The notes beneath the pieces are model-generated. The model made no database searches, was not told the origin of the DNA, and saw nothing but the letters and a program-made list of their open reading frames with translations. Of a stretch of DNA of 8,111 nucleotides, positions 1 through 6,271 are shown one piece after another. The DNA is from Euryarchaeota archaeon SCGC AAA252-I15 (GTDB lineage: Archaea; Altiarchaeota; Altiarchaeia; IMC4; SCGC-AAA252-I15), in NCBI GenBank assembly GCA_000402775.1, contig AQSC01000014.1, positions 1 through 8,111 on the forward strand, given 5' to 3'. Position numbers and translations under genes: made by a program. Numbering within the stretch: position 1 is the first letter of the stretch; every line of letters begins with the position of its first letter.

Positions 1-230
1 TAAGCAGGCTCAGGGTTTATGAGCAATACCTCAAAGACGGGAAAAACGCTTTTTTCGTTTCACGGAACAACATCGAAGAAATTGCCGAAAAAATAGTATA
101 CTGTTACGATAATCCACAAATAAAAGATGATTTTAATAGGATAAACCGTGCATTAATAGAAGAACATGAAGACTGGGATAAAAATATTGAAAAAATCGTT
201 AAACTATATGAAGAACTGGTGAATGCATGA
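1..230 (+). CDS. Glycosyltransferase, GT-B fold (GT4-like), C-terminal fragment
   Basis: This is an open frame entering from the left edge; the first whole codon is at 3 and the TGA stop at 228-230, giving 75 residues. The fragment reads like the end of a GT-B retaining glycosyltransferase: a short helix, then DGKNAFFVSRNNIEEIAEKI (the usual 'G.N..lv...d...lA..i' element after the nucleotide-sugar site), then a charged amphipathic helix and EHEDWDKNIEKIVKLYEEL, matching the family's closing 'W......l..lY..l' helix. Such enzymes act at the cytoplasmic face, moving a sugar from a nucleotide donor to a lipid-linked acceptor. The catalytic half and donor-site E(x7)E motif lie outside the window, so donor and acceptor are unknown. 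It overlaps the epimerase gene by 4 nt (ATGA), implying one transcript and translational coupling. The family call rests on the C-terminal pattern alone. Confidence 0.75.
   Translation, partial: SRLRVYEQYLKDGKNAFFVSRNNIEEIAEKIVYCYDNPQIKDDFNRINRALIEEHEDWDKNIEKIVKLYEELVNA
218..222 (+). promoter_or_regulatory. GGTGA ribosome binding site of the epimerase gene
   Basis: GGTGA lies inside the end of the upstream glycosyltransferase gene, 4 nt before the ATG at 227. It matches the anti-Shine-Dalgarno end of archaeal 16S rRNA (known consensus GGTGAT or GGAGGTGA). Together with the ATGA overlap it supports the start at 227 and coupled translation. The spacer is short, so the site is likely rather than certain. 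Confidence 0.5.
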
Positions 231-1210
231 ATAGAATATTAGTTACAGGCGGGGCGGGATACATTGGATCCCATTTAGTTCGCAATTTATTAGATGAAGG
301 ACACTCAGTGAAAATCATGGATGTCTTCAACTTTGGATTAGAGTCTGTCAAAGAAATTTCCGGTGGTGATAACTTCACTCTTCTTGTGGGGGACATACGT
401 GATGAAAACGATATTGAGAAAGCTATTTCAGGTGTTGATGCGGTAGTACACCTTGCAGCAATTGTCGGGGATCCTGCATGTGCTGTTCAAGCAGATGTTG
501 CAGTCTCCACAAATTATCAGGCTACTCTGAAGCTTGCCGAAGCAGCGAAAAAACAAGGAGTAGAACACTTCGTTTTTGCATCGACATGTAGTGTCTATGG
601 CGCAAGTGACTCTGAGATACTCACAGAGGAATCCAAACTCAATCCCGTTTCCCTTTATGCCGAGACAAAAATAGATACCGAAAAAGGTTTGCAAAAGATT
701 TCCGATAAATCCTTCCAACCAACCATCCTCCGCCTGGGGACAATATATGGCCTCTCACCAAGGATGAGATTCGACCTTGTTGTCAACTACTTAACAAAAA
801 AGATTATGGCCGAAGGTACGGGAATGGTTTTCGGTGGCGGCCAATGGAGACCTTTCGTACATGTGCGGGATATTGCCAGAGGAATACAATTGGTGATTGA
901 ATCGCCCATTAAAAAAGTCGGGGGCAAAACGTTCAACTTGGGAATAACTAAAGAAAACTACCAGATGAAGGATCTAGTACCTATCTATAAGAAAGTCTTT
1001 CCGAACGCAGACATCCAATTAGTCGAAGAAGTGCAAGACCAGCGTTCCTACAGGATAAGCTTTGAAAAAATAGAGAAAACTCTTGGATTTAAAGGTACAT
1101 CAACCATCCCTACAGGAATAAAGGAGCTTCGAAAGGCAATAGAGTCGGGTAGTTTAGGAGACCTCAATGACTCAAGATACTATAATTACTTGCCTGGTGG
1201 AAAGCACTAG
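227..1210 (+). CDS. NAD-dependent sugar-nucleotide epimerase (extended SDR)
   Basis: A 327-residue cytoplasmic enzyme, normal for nucleotide-sugar epimerases. The N-terminal Rossmann fold is clear: TGGAGYIG at 7-14 binds the dinucleotide, D32 at the end of the second strand favours NAD over NADP, and GDIRD (55-59) and HLAA (75-78) follow. The active site shows ASTCSVYG at 118-125 and the catalytic pair Y144/K148 (YAETK). RPFVHVRD (208-215) and NLG (237-239) belong to the substrate-binding C-terminal part. Sugar 4,6-dehydratases carry T-D-E in the 'STDEVYG' stretch; here C121-S122 replace Asp-Glu, so epimerisation or a related oxidoreduction is more likely than dehydration. GDPACAVQAD (81-90) recalls a subgroup common in surface-glycan clusters. 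The exact substrate cannot be told. It is coupled to the upstream glycosyltransferase and ends 7 nt from the convergent acyltransferase gene. Confidence 0.88.
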   Translation: MNRILVTGGAGYIGSHLVRNLLDEGHSVKIMDVFNFGLESVKEISGGDNFTLLVGDIRDENDIEKAISGVDAVVHLAAIVGDPACAVQADVAVSTNYQATLKLAEAAKKQGVEHFVFASTCSVYGASDSEILTEESKLNPVSLYAETKIDTEKGLQKISDKSFQPTILRLGTIYGLSPRMRFDLVVNYLTKKIMAEGTGMVFGGGQWRPFVHVRDIARGIQLVIESPIKKVGGKTFNLGITKENYQMKDLVPIYKKVFPNADIQLVEEVQDQRSYRISFEKIEKTLGFKGTSTIPTGIKELRKAIESGSLGDLNDSRYYNYLPGGKH

Positions 1211-1217
1211 AATTTCG

Positions 1218-2264
1218 TTATCCTGTTGTATCACGGTACTCTGGGAAAAACCCCGCCCCTCCATAAAGCAATTCTGATTTATTTTTTCCTGCAATAGCGC
1301 AATTTTTTTCGTATTGATGATAATCATAGACTTCTTTGATTGCATATAAATCTTTTGTGGTATTTGAAAAAGACTTCTTAAACCTAAATAAATTCCCGCC
1401 ACCCCCACCTAAATCCATTATCTTTAATTTATGTTTTTGCGCAAATTGTATCGCCTCGTAGATGGATCGATTAAGTGAGTTTACTACGTCATACTTGGGA
1501 TCCCTGGCGGATAGGAAATAATACATCTTGCCGTAACCATAAAGAAAAATGCTGCCTCCAACAATTTTGTCATCATGTTCGATTGAGATAAACAGGAAGT
1601 GGTCGCGCATCTTGCGGCAAATTTCCACAAGGGTTTCATAAGGGAAAAAATAGAATTCTGACGCTCTTTTTCGAATCATTGACTGAGTATAAAATTCTTG
1701 AAATGCCTTTAAATGTTGTTCGTCGTTTACGTGAATTCGTACATTCTCTTTTATGCTTTTCCGTATTGCTGTCCGACACCTTTTGTTGAATGTTGTATTG
1801 AATATTTTGTCAAGTTCTTGGGTTAAGTCGATGTAAACGAGCTTTGCTATGACATATTCTGATGAGGGTTTAGGCCATATGTCATTTAGGTAAGGATTGA
1901 TACGTGAGAAATTTGAGATAATATTTTCTTTATTACAAATTTTTTGAAAATCAAGGTGGAATTCGAGTAGGTTTTCTTTTGTGATTTCACCGCCTTGGAG
2001 TAATCCCCCATAATACCAGGGGGATACTATGTCGAATAAAGTTCTCTGATGATTTAATTCGCCTTTAGGGTCATCTAATTCTCTTTTTAATACAGGGTAG
2101 AGTATATAGCTTTTTTTATCCCCCCACCAGTACATCACGCATTCGGTATTAAGGTGTTTCGCGAGTATAGAGAGATATTTCTGGGAAAAGAAGACATCGT
2201 TGTGTTTTGAACGTTGAAGGAGGTTCTCCCATGTGTTAATCTGACCTAGTTTGACAACTTTCAT
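1218..2264 (-). CDS. FemAB-like / GNAT-fold acyl- or aminoacyltransferase
   Basis: A soluble protein of 348 residues without signal or membrane segments. The second half follows the FemAB/Acetyltransf_6 pattern: NKRCRTAIRKSIKENVRI (160-177), FYTQSMIRKRASEFYFFPYE (191-210), DKIVGGSIFLYGYGKMYYFL (232-251), SARDPKYD (252-259), a DLGGGGGN turn (284-291) leading to FRFKKSF (293-299), and a closing FFPEYR (339-344). Bacterial FemA/B/X use aminoacyl-tRNA to build peptidoglycan cross-bridges; relatives in exopolysaccharide clusters and archaea are thought to acylate other amines. Donor and acceptor are unknown here. The gene stands alone on the minus strand between two plus-strand sugar genes and diverges from the aminotransferase gene, so an amino-sugar acceptor is attractive but is inference. 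The ATG at 2264 has only a weak GGCGG upstream, but a TATA-like box sits about 40 bp before it. Family confidence is high, function confidence low. Confidence 0.82.
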   Translation of the reverse strand: MKVVKLGQINTWENLLQRSKHNDVFFSQKYLSILAKHLNTECVMYWWGDKKSYILYPVLKRELDDPKGELNHQRTLFDIVSPWYYGGLLQGGEITKENLLEFHLDFQKICNKENIISNFSRINPYLNDIWPKPSSEYVIAKLVYIDLTQELDKIFNTTFNKRCRTAIRKSIKENVRIHVNDEQHLKAFQEFYTQSMIRKRASEFYFFPYETLVEICRKMRDHFLFISIEHDDKIVGGSIFLYGYGKMYYFLSARDPKYDVVNSLNRSIYEAIQFAQKHKLKIMDLGGGGGNLFRFKKSFSNTTKDLYAIKEVYDYHQYEKNCAIAGKNKSELLYGGAGFFPEYRDTTG

Positions 2265-2287
2265 TTGGTATATCCGCCAATTTATTG

Positions 2288-2294
2288 TATTTAA
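2288..2294 (+). promoter_or_regulatory. Possible archaeal TATA box for the aminotransferase-flippase unit
   Basis: TATTTAA in the 73-bp divergent spacer would place a start of transcription about 26 bp downstream, near 2315-2318. That is just before the AGGAG site and gives a leader of about 20 nt. The spacer is AT-rich, so TATA-like words arise easily (TATATTAA at 2297-2304 is a competitor). No clear BRE is visible. A weak call. Confidence 0.25.
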
Positions 2295-2304
2295 GGTATA
2301 TTAA

Positions 2305-2311
2305 TTTTATA
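2305..2311 (-). promoter_or_regulatory. Possible archaeal TATA box for the FemAB-like gene
   Basis: Read on the minus strand this is TATAAAA, centred about 44 bp before the ATG at 2264. Archaeal transcription normally begins about 25 bp downstream of the TATA centre, here near 2282, which leaves a plausible leader of about 18 nt. No convincing purine-rich BRE precedes it. If the organism is bacterial this reading fails. Confidence 0.35.
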
Positions 2312-2323
2312 TGAGGAATTAAT

Positions 2324-2328
2324 AGGAG
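2324..2328 (+). promoter_or_regulatory. AGGAG ribosome binding site of the aminotransferase gene
   Basis: AGGAG stands 9 nt before the ATG at 2338, good Shine-Dalgarno spacing. It fixes the start of the aminotransferase at MDWKIPLF, which also matches the usual family N-terminus (a short lead-in to the 'IPL' strand). Confidence 0.6.
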
Positions 2329-2337
2329 TATACGCAG

Positions 2338-3480
2338 ATGGACTGGAAGATACCGTTATTTAAGACGTATTGGGATGAATCGGACGTGGAGGCTGTCTCC
2401 GAGGTCATCCGTAGGGGGACTTTCTGGGCGGTTGGCCCGGAGATTGTTGAATTCGAAAAGAAACTTGCAGGTTTCTTGGAGAGAAAGTATGCAGTTACGT
2501 TCAATTCGGGAACCTCAGCCTTACATGCAACGTTGCTCGCCCATGATGTTACAGGTAGCGAGATTATCGTCCCGTCATTCACTTTCATCGCTACTGCGAA
2601 CTGCGTAGTGCTTGCAGGGGCAAAGCCCGTCTTCGCGGAATGCGAAAACCAGACGTTTGCTTTAGATGCGGAAGATGTCGCGGAACGAATCACAGAAAAA
2701 ACCAGGGCAGTGGTACCCATCCACTACGGAGGGTGCCCGGCCCGGGACAGTAAAGCTCTACGGGAAGTCTGTGATGACCATGACATCTTGCTCATAGAGG
2801 ATGCCGCCGAATCATTAGGTTCGAGGATAGGCGACATGAAGACGGGCACTCTAGGAGATTCATCGATGTTTTCGATGTGTCAGAACAAGGTGATAACAAC
2901 CGGTGAGGGAGGATTCGTCGTAACAGACTCTGAGAAAATCTACAACAAGATGGAGCTTATCCGCTCCCACGGACGCGTCGAAAAAGGTCAGGATTACTTT
3001 TCAACAATCGAGGAGATGGATTACATAGAAGTAGGCTACAACTACCGTCTTCCCACGATGTCGGCGGCACTCGGCTTGAGTCAGTTAGAAAAAATTGGGG
3101 AAAATATACGAAGACGCAGAGACGTGGCTTCCAAACTCGATAAAAAACTCAGGGATATAGATGGAATCCGAATCCCATCTTTTCCCAGAGATTTCTTCCA
3201 TGTCTACCAGATGTATACTATAACGCTTCCCGATGAAAAAAGCCGGGACGGACTCCAAGAACATCTTACAAGCAGGGGGGTGATGAGCCGTATTTACTTC
3301 GATCCAGTACATCTGAAAAGCTTGTACAGGAAGATGGGGGGATACAAGAGGGGGGATTTGCCAAAAACAGAGTCTATTTCAAAGCGAGTATTAACTATTC
3401 CCATTTACCCAGGAATGCTGGATGTTGAAATTGATTCAGTTTGTAGTGAAATTCACTCGTACTTCACACCAAAAAGGTGA
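2338..3480 (+). CDS. DegT/DnrJ/EryC1/StrS family PLP-dependent sugar aminotransferase
   Basis: A cytoplasmic fold-type I aminotransferase of 380 residues, the usual length. It transfers an amino group, usually from glutamate, to a keto-sugar nucleotide. Visible motifs: IPLFKTYWDESD (5-16), the phosphate-binding NSGTSALHA (56-64), VPSFTFIATANCV (78-90), the cofactor-ring region IEDAAESLGS (153-162), and SMCQNKVITTGEGG (179-192), where K184 is the expected Schiff-base lysine. RSHGR (209-213) and YNYRLPTMSAALGLSQL (234-250) are typical of the family. Family knowledge does not give the position aminated (C3 or C4) or the sugar. The keto-sugar supplier, a 4,6-dehydratase or C3 oxidase, is not in this window. 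It is the first gene of a plus-strand run with the flippase 21 nt behind. Its sampled G+C (about 54% over three lines) exceeds that of its neighbours, hinting at a different origin. Confidence 0.93.
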   Translation: MDWKIPLFKTYWDESDVEAVSEVIRRGTFWAVGPEIVEFEKKLAGFLERKYAVTFNSGTSALHATLLAHDVTGSEIIVPSFTFIATANCVVLAGAKPVFAECENQTFALDAEDVAERITEKTRAVVPIHYGGCPARDSKALREVCDDHDILLIEDAAESLGSRIGDMKTGTLGDSSMFSMCQNKVITTGEGGFVVTDSEKIYNKMELIRSHGRVEKGQDYFSTIEEMDYIEVGYNYRLPTMSAALGLSQLEKIGENIRRRRDVASKLDKKLRDIDGIRIPSFPRDFFHVYQMYTITLPDEKSRDGLQEHLTSRGVMSRIYFDPVHLKSLYRKMGGYKRGDLPKTESISKRVLTIPIYPGMLDVEIDSVCSEIHSYFTPKR

Positions 3481-3501
3481 GAGGGTCAGGATAGTGTATT
3501 T

Positions 3502-4773
3502 ATGACTGGCATCATGAAAAAAAAGTTTATAGCTTATACGATATTGTTGTCAATGGGAACATCCATCTCAAGGTTGTTCGTATTCCTATATCGGACAATT
3601 CTAGCGCAAACATTAACTTTGGAGGAATACGGAAAAATAGCGTTACTGATAAGCATTTTCTCAAGCATCGGAGTAATCGCTCACATAGATATCGCCACTG
3701 TAATGTCAAAGTATGCTGCAGAATGGAAAGTTAAGAAGAAGGAACAATTATGCCGTCTTTACACAGGAGGTTTGATTGCCGTTATTCCAACATCCATTAT
3801 AACCTCAATTGTTTTTACAGGGATACTCCACTACTACGGATTTGAATCGATTAGGCTAGCATTCCTTTTTTTACTGGCCTTCATATCATTTTCAATTTTC
3901 CGCCAGAGCAACGGATTCATCAGAGGTTTTGAGAAGATACACAGGAACGCTATTTACTCTTCTCTAATCGGATTTACACGGTTTTTTATACTGCTTATCT
4001 TGTTCTATGTGTTAGGAATAAAAACGGTTATGGCAGGTTTATATGCCTTCATATTAAGCAATATCATCCCTGCTTTTTTCACTATAAGGTACTCTTTAAC
4101 CCTAATACCGAAATTTAAATTTGAGGTAAAAAAGAGTATTTTAAAGAAGATATATCACTTCTCGTTTTTCTTAGTAATCATGGATTTGGCCTATGTCAGT
4201 ATCCCCCTTATTCCAAGAGTTTTGTTATCGTTTGATAGTATGGAGAATGTGGCATTATTTGACATGAGCTTGCTGATATACTCAATGTTTTTAATGGTGT
4301 TATCAAATATCCCGGCCGCTTTGATACCTCTCGTCTCGAAGAATAGTGAAAAAAAGAGTTTTCGAATTAAGTTAGCTGAATTCGGTTTGATATCAATAGT
4401 ATTTTTAATTTTTTTCTATATTCTTTTCTTTTTCGGAGTCGATAAGTTTTTTATTATACTTCTCCTTGGAGAAAAATACATTCCATCATTGTTTTTTTTC
4501 CACATACTATTCCTAGCAATTCCGTTTCATGCATATTTAGTTATTGTAAGTGGTATATTGCAGGGATTAGGTAAGGCAGACGAGATGGTGAAAATAAATG
4601 TATTAGGAATCGGTGTTGCATTGATTGCATATAGAATTGGTATGGACTACAAGTTGGTTGGTTTAAGTGCCGCATACGTTGCAATAATGATTGTACTATC
4701 GTATTTTGCTCACCGAACCCTAATTAAAGTGAACAAGACTAGCAGACAACAACAGGTAATTCAATCAATTTGA
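3502..4773 (+). CDS. Wzx-type polysaccharide flippase (MOP superfamily)
   Basis: A polytopic membrane protein of 423 residues with about 12 hydrophobic segments, for example near 45-65, 88-108, 118-137, 157-172, 176-197, 218-240, 251-276, 294-313, 328-352 and 385-403. The opening RLFVFLYRTILAQTLTLEEYGKIALL (23 onward) has the MOP-exporter pattern in which an early helix is followed by '..l.p.eyG.ya'. GEKYIPS (323-329) and the ILQGLGKADEMVKINVLG stretch (352-369) are also typical of Wzx and O-antigen flippases. It should move a lipid-linked glycan from the cytoplasmic to the outer face. It is rather shorter than many Wzx proteins (about 450-500), but no segment is obviously missing. A second ATG at 3514 would give MKKKFIAY, an equally natural membrane-protein start; AGGA at 3488-3491 favours 3502. 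Low G+C (about 25% in places) partly reflects its Phe/Ile content. A hairpin straddles its stop codon. Confidence 0.88.
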   Translation: MTGIMKKKFIAYTILLSMGTSISRLFVFLYRTILAQTLTLEEYGKIALLISIFSSIGVIAHIDIATVMSKYAAEWKVKKKEQLCRLYTGGLIAVIPTSIITSIVFTGILHYYGFESIRLAFLFLLAFISFSIFRQSNGFIRGFEKIHRNAIYSSLIGFTRFFILLILFYVLGIKTVMAGLYAFILSNIIPAFFTIRYSLTLIPKFKFEVKKSILKKIYHFSFFLVIMDLAYVSIPLIPRVLLSFDSMENVALFDMSLLIYSMFLMVLSNIPAALIPLVSKNSEKKSFRIKLAEFGLISIVFLIFFYILFFFGVDKFFIILLLGEKYIPSLFFFHILFLAIPFHAYLVIVSGILQGLGKADEMVKINVLGIGVALIAYRIGMDYKLVGLSAAYVAIMIVLSYFAHRTLIKVNKTSRQQQVIQSI

Positions 4774-4781
4774 ATTACCTG
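4753..4781. repeat. Perfect 12-bp inverted repeat (hairpin) over the flippase stop codon
   Basis: CAGGTAATTCAA at 4753-4764 and its exact reverse complement TTGAATTACCTG at 4770-4781 flank the 5-nt loop TCAAT. The arms encode the last residues of the flippase, include its TGA (4771-4773), and end 5 nt before the ATG at 4787. No T-run follows, so it is not a standard intrinsic terminator. It could be an RNA element controlling translation or processing between the two genes, a palindromic protein site, or chance; the perfection over 12 bp argues against chance. Confidence 0.85.
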
Positions 4782-4786
4782 CATGG

Positions 4787-6271
4787 ATGAAAACGGGGAT
4801 GAAAATTAGATTAAAAAACAAGTTAATGATATGCTTTATTTGTTTGATACTGGGTAGTGCTTTCCTATTTTACGCATACCCCAGGGAAGACTTAACAGTT
4901 TTTATGATTGTTCCAGAGGGGGTTTATTCTTATCAAAACTTTAAGGTCATTGCAGAAATAACCGCAAAAGAGGATCTGTATAATGTTAATGTTAGTCTAA
5001 TGCTTCCTTACGATGCTTACCTCGTTAGCGGAAACACCACGATAACCATTGATAGTCTAGATAAGGGGGTCCCTAGGGAGGTGGTATGGTTTGTCTGGTT
5101 GAACAATGATACTCCGGGTATTACTTACTTTTTTTCAGTGAACATTACAAACAATCAAATAGATTACTTAAAGAAGTCTAATACAAGTTCTTTGCTTATT
5201 TCCGATGACGTATTGGATCAATTATTATGGGACAGCATTGTGCGATATGAGAGATATGTTTCATCAAACGAGGATAGTGAATACGGCTATGTTTCCGAGG
5301 CCGGTTATCCGATGTACCTTCAGTTCATAACGGACATGTACTTTGAGATGTATAGACAAACAAATGAAAGCTACTATTTATCTAAAGCAATTAGGGGTTT
5401 AGGATATATTTACGAAACAAAAAACAGCGATTGGACTTGGTGTTCAACAAATGGACGCAAGTCCCCTCTTTATTCAGGAACCTCAATCCAGCTTTTTATG
5501 AAAGCTTATGAGTTTTCAGGCAACCAGACATATCTCACGTGGGCTAATAACACAATAACTGGATTGGCAAAACTGCAGAATAATGAGAGTGGTGCATTTA
5601 ATTGTGTAGACCAACGTTGTGATAGTATCATCCTAAAAACTAAAAATTACGAAAAGCCATCATGCGGTAAAACAAATGTTGCCAACGGTGATATTTATCC
5701 AGTCTTATATCTAGGTAAGTATATGCAGGTCACTGGTAGCCGCGATTACCTGGATATGGCACAAAAGGCTTACTATTCTGCAAAAAAATGTTACGACCAA
5801 AACACTGGTCAATGGCATTACAGGTGTGATACGAAAGATAAATTTAACTCACATAACGCATTTTACGCTCTCGGCATTTTTCAATGGCTCTATGAAAACA
5901 AGGAGTATATTTCCACGGTTGACCCGCAAGTGTGGGAGGATGTAAAGAAAATATCACAACAGGGTATAACTGCAATAGAACCATTCATCAATGACGACGG
6001 GACATTCGATTATGAACATGGAGCACCAGAATGTGTTGAATGTGCGGCGACTACTGTTTTTGCGTTATCTATGTACGATAAGTTATTTCAGAGCAATCAT
6101 TCCGAGTTGATTACAAAGGCAAAAAAAACTATTTTGTCTAATCAGGTTGCGGGGGGAGCATATTATAAGACAGTAGGGGAAAATGTCACTGAATTTTGGT
6201 ATGGAGATAATATAGGACGGTATTTAACTTCTTATTTGAACTGGATGACAGCAGATGTAAAAGATAGTTAA
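4787..6271 (+). CDS. Secreted or membrane-anchored sequon-rich protein with Ig-like and alpha/alpha-toroid-like domains
   Basis: I do not recognise a named family. The 494 residues begin with a basic stretch and one hydrophobic segment (about 13-30: a signal peptide or N-terminal anchor). Residues about 35-125 look like a beta-sandwich (IVPEGVYSYQNFKVIAEITA, then alternating strands). Residues about 145-490 are helical with hairpin-like repeats: YYLSKAIRGLGYIYE (196-210), QLFMKAYEFSGNQTYLTWAN (235-254), YLGKYMQVTGSRDYLDMAQK (308-327), HNAFYALGIFQWLYE (356-370). This resembles an (alpha/alpha)6 toroid as in six-hairpin glycosidases, polysaccharide lyases and glucuronyl C5-epimerases. There are 11 N-x-S/T sequons (N68, 83, 107, 119, 132, 193, 246, 254, 266, 437, 466) and eight cysteines after the anchor (219, 273, 278, 293, 335, 347, 416, 419), consistent with an outer location. 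It is either a glycan-processing enzyme or a glycosylated surface protein. Start is uncertain: ATG 4799 with GGATGA upstream (4785-4790) gives MKIRLKNK. Confidence 0.75.
   Translation: MKTGMKIRLKNKLMICFICLILGSAFLFYAYPREDLTVFMIVPEGVYSYQNFKVIAEITAKEDLYNVNVSLMLPYDAYLVSGNTTITIDSLDKGVPREVVWFVWLNNDTPGITYFFSVNITNNQIDYLKKSNTSSLLISDDVLDQLLWDSIVRYERYVSSNEDSEYGYVSEAGYPMYLQFITDMYFEMYRQTNESYYLSKAIRGLGYIYETKNSDWTWCSTNGRKSPLYSGTSIQLFMKAYEFSGNQTYLTWANNTITGLAKLQNNESGAFNCVDQRCDSIILKTKNYEKPSCGKTNVANGDIYPVLYLGKYMQVTGSRDYLDMAQKAYYSAKKCYDQNTGQWHYRCDTKDKFNSHNAFYALGIFQWLYENKEYISTVDPQVWEDVKKISQQGITAIEPFINDDGTFDYEHGAPECVECAATTVFALSMYDKLFQSNHSELITKAKKTILSNQVAGGAYYKTVGENVTEFWYGDNIGRYLTSYLNWMTADVKDS

Noticed and set aside
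428..718. Minus-strand open frame of 96 codons opposite the epimerase
   Set aside because: It lies wholly antisense to well-supported Rossmann and active-site motifs, its cysteine-rich product looks random, and it has no ribosome site.
227..1210. Naming the epimerase galE or rfbB
   Set aside because: Substrate specificity cannot be read from the visible motifs, and the 4,6-dehydratase Asp-Glu pair is missing.
1172..1408. Minus-strand open frame of 78 codons over the epimerase/FemAB junction
   Set aside because: It overlaps the C-terminal FemAB motifs (DLGGGG, FRFKKSF, FFPEYR) in another frame on the same strand; it is a shadow.
2319..2720. Minus-strand open frame of 133 codons opposite the aminotransferase
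   Set aside because: It is antisense to the SGTS region of a clear DegT-family gene, with Ser/Thr/Ala-rich composition typical of antisense shadows of GC-richer genes.
4491..4499. T8 run in the flippase and an A8 run (near 7549-7556) in the GT-C gene as phase-variation tracts
   Set aside because: Short homopolymers are expected in AT-rich membrane-protein genes; both reading frames are intact and no switching evidence can be seen.
4753..4800. Hairpin read as an intrinsic transcription terminator
   Set aside because: No T-run follows on the plus strand; the downstream bases are GC/A-rich and lead straight into the next gene. On the minus strand it lies inside an unrelated coding region.
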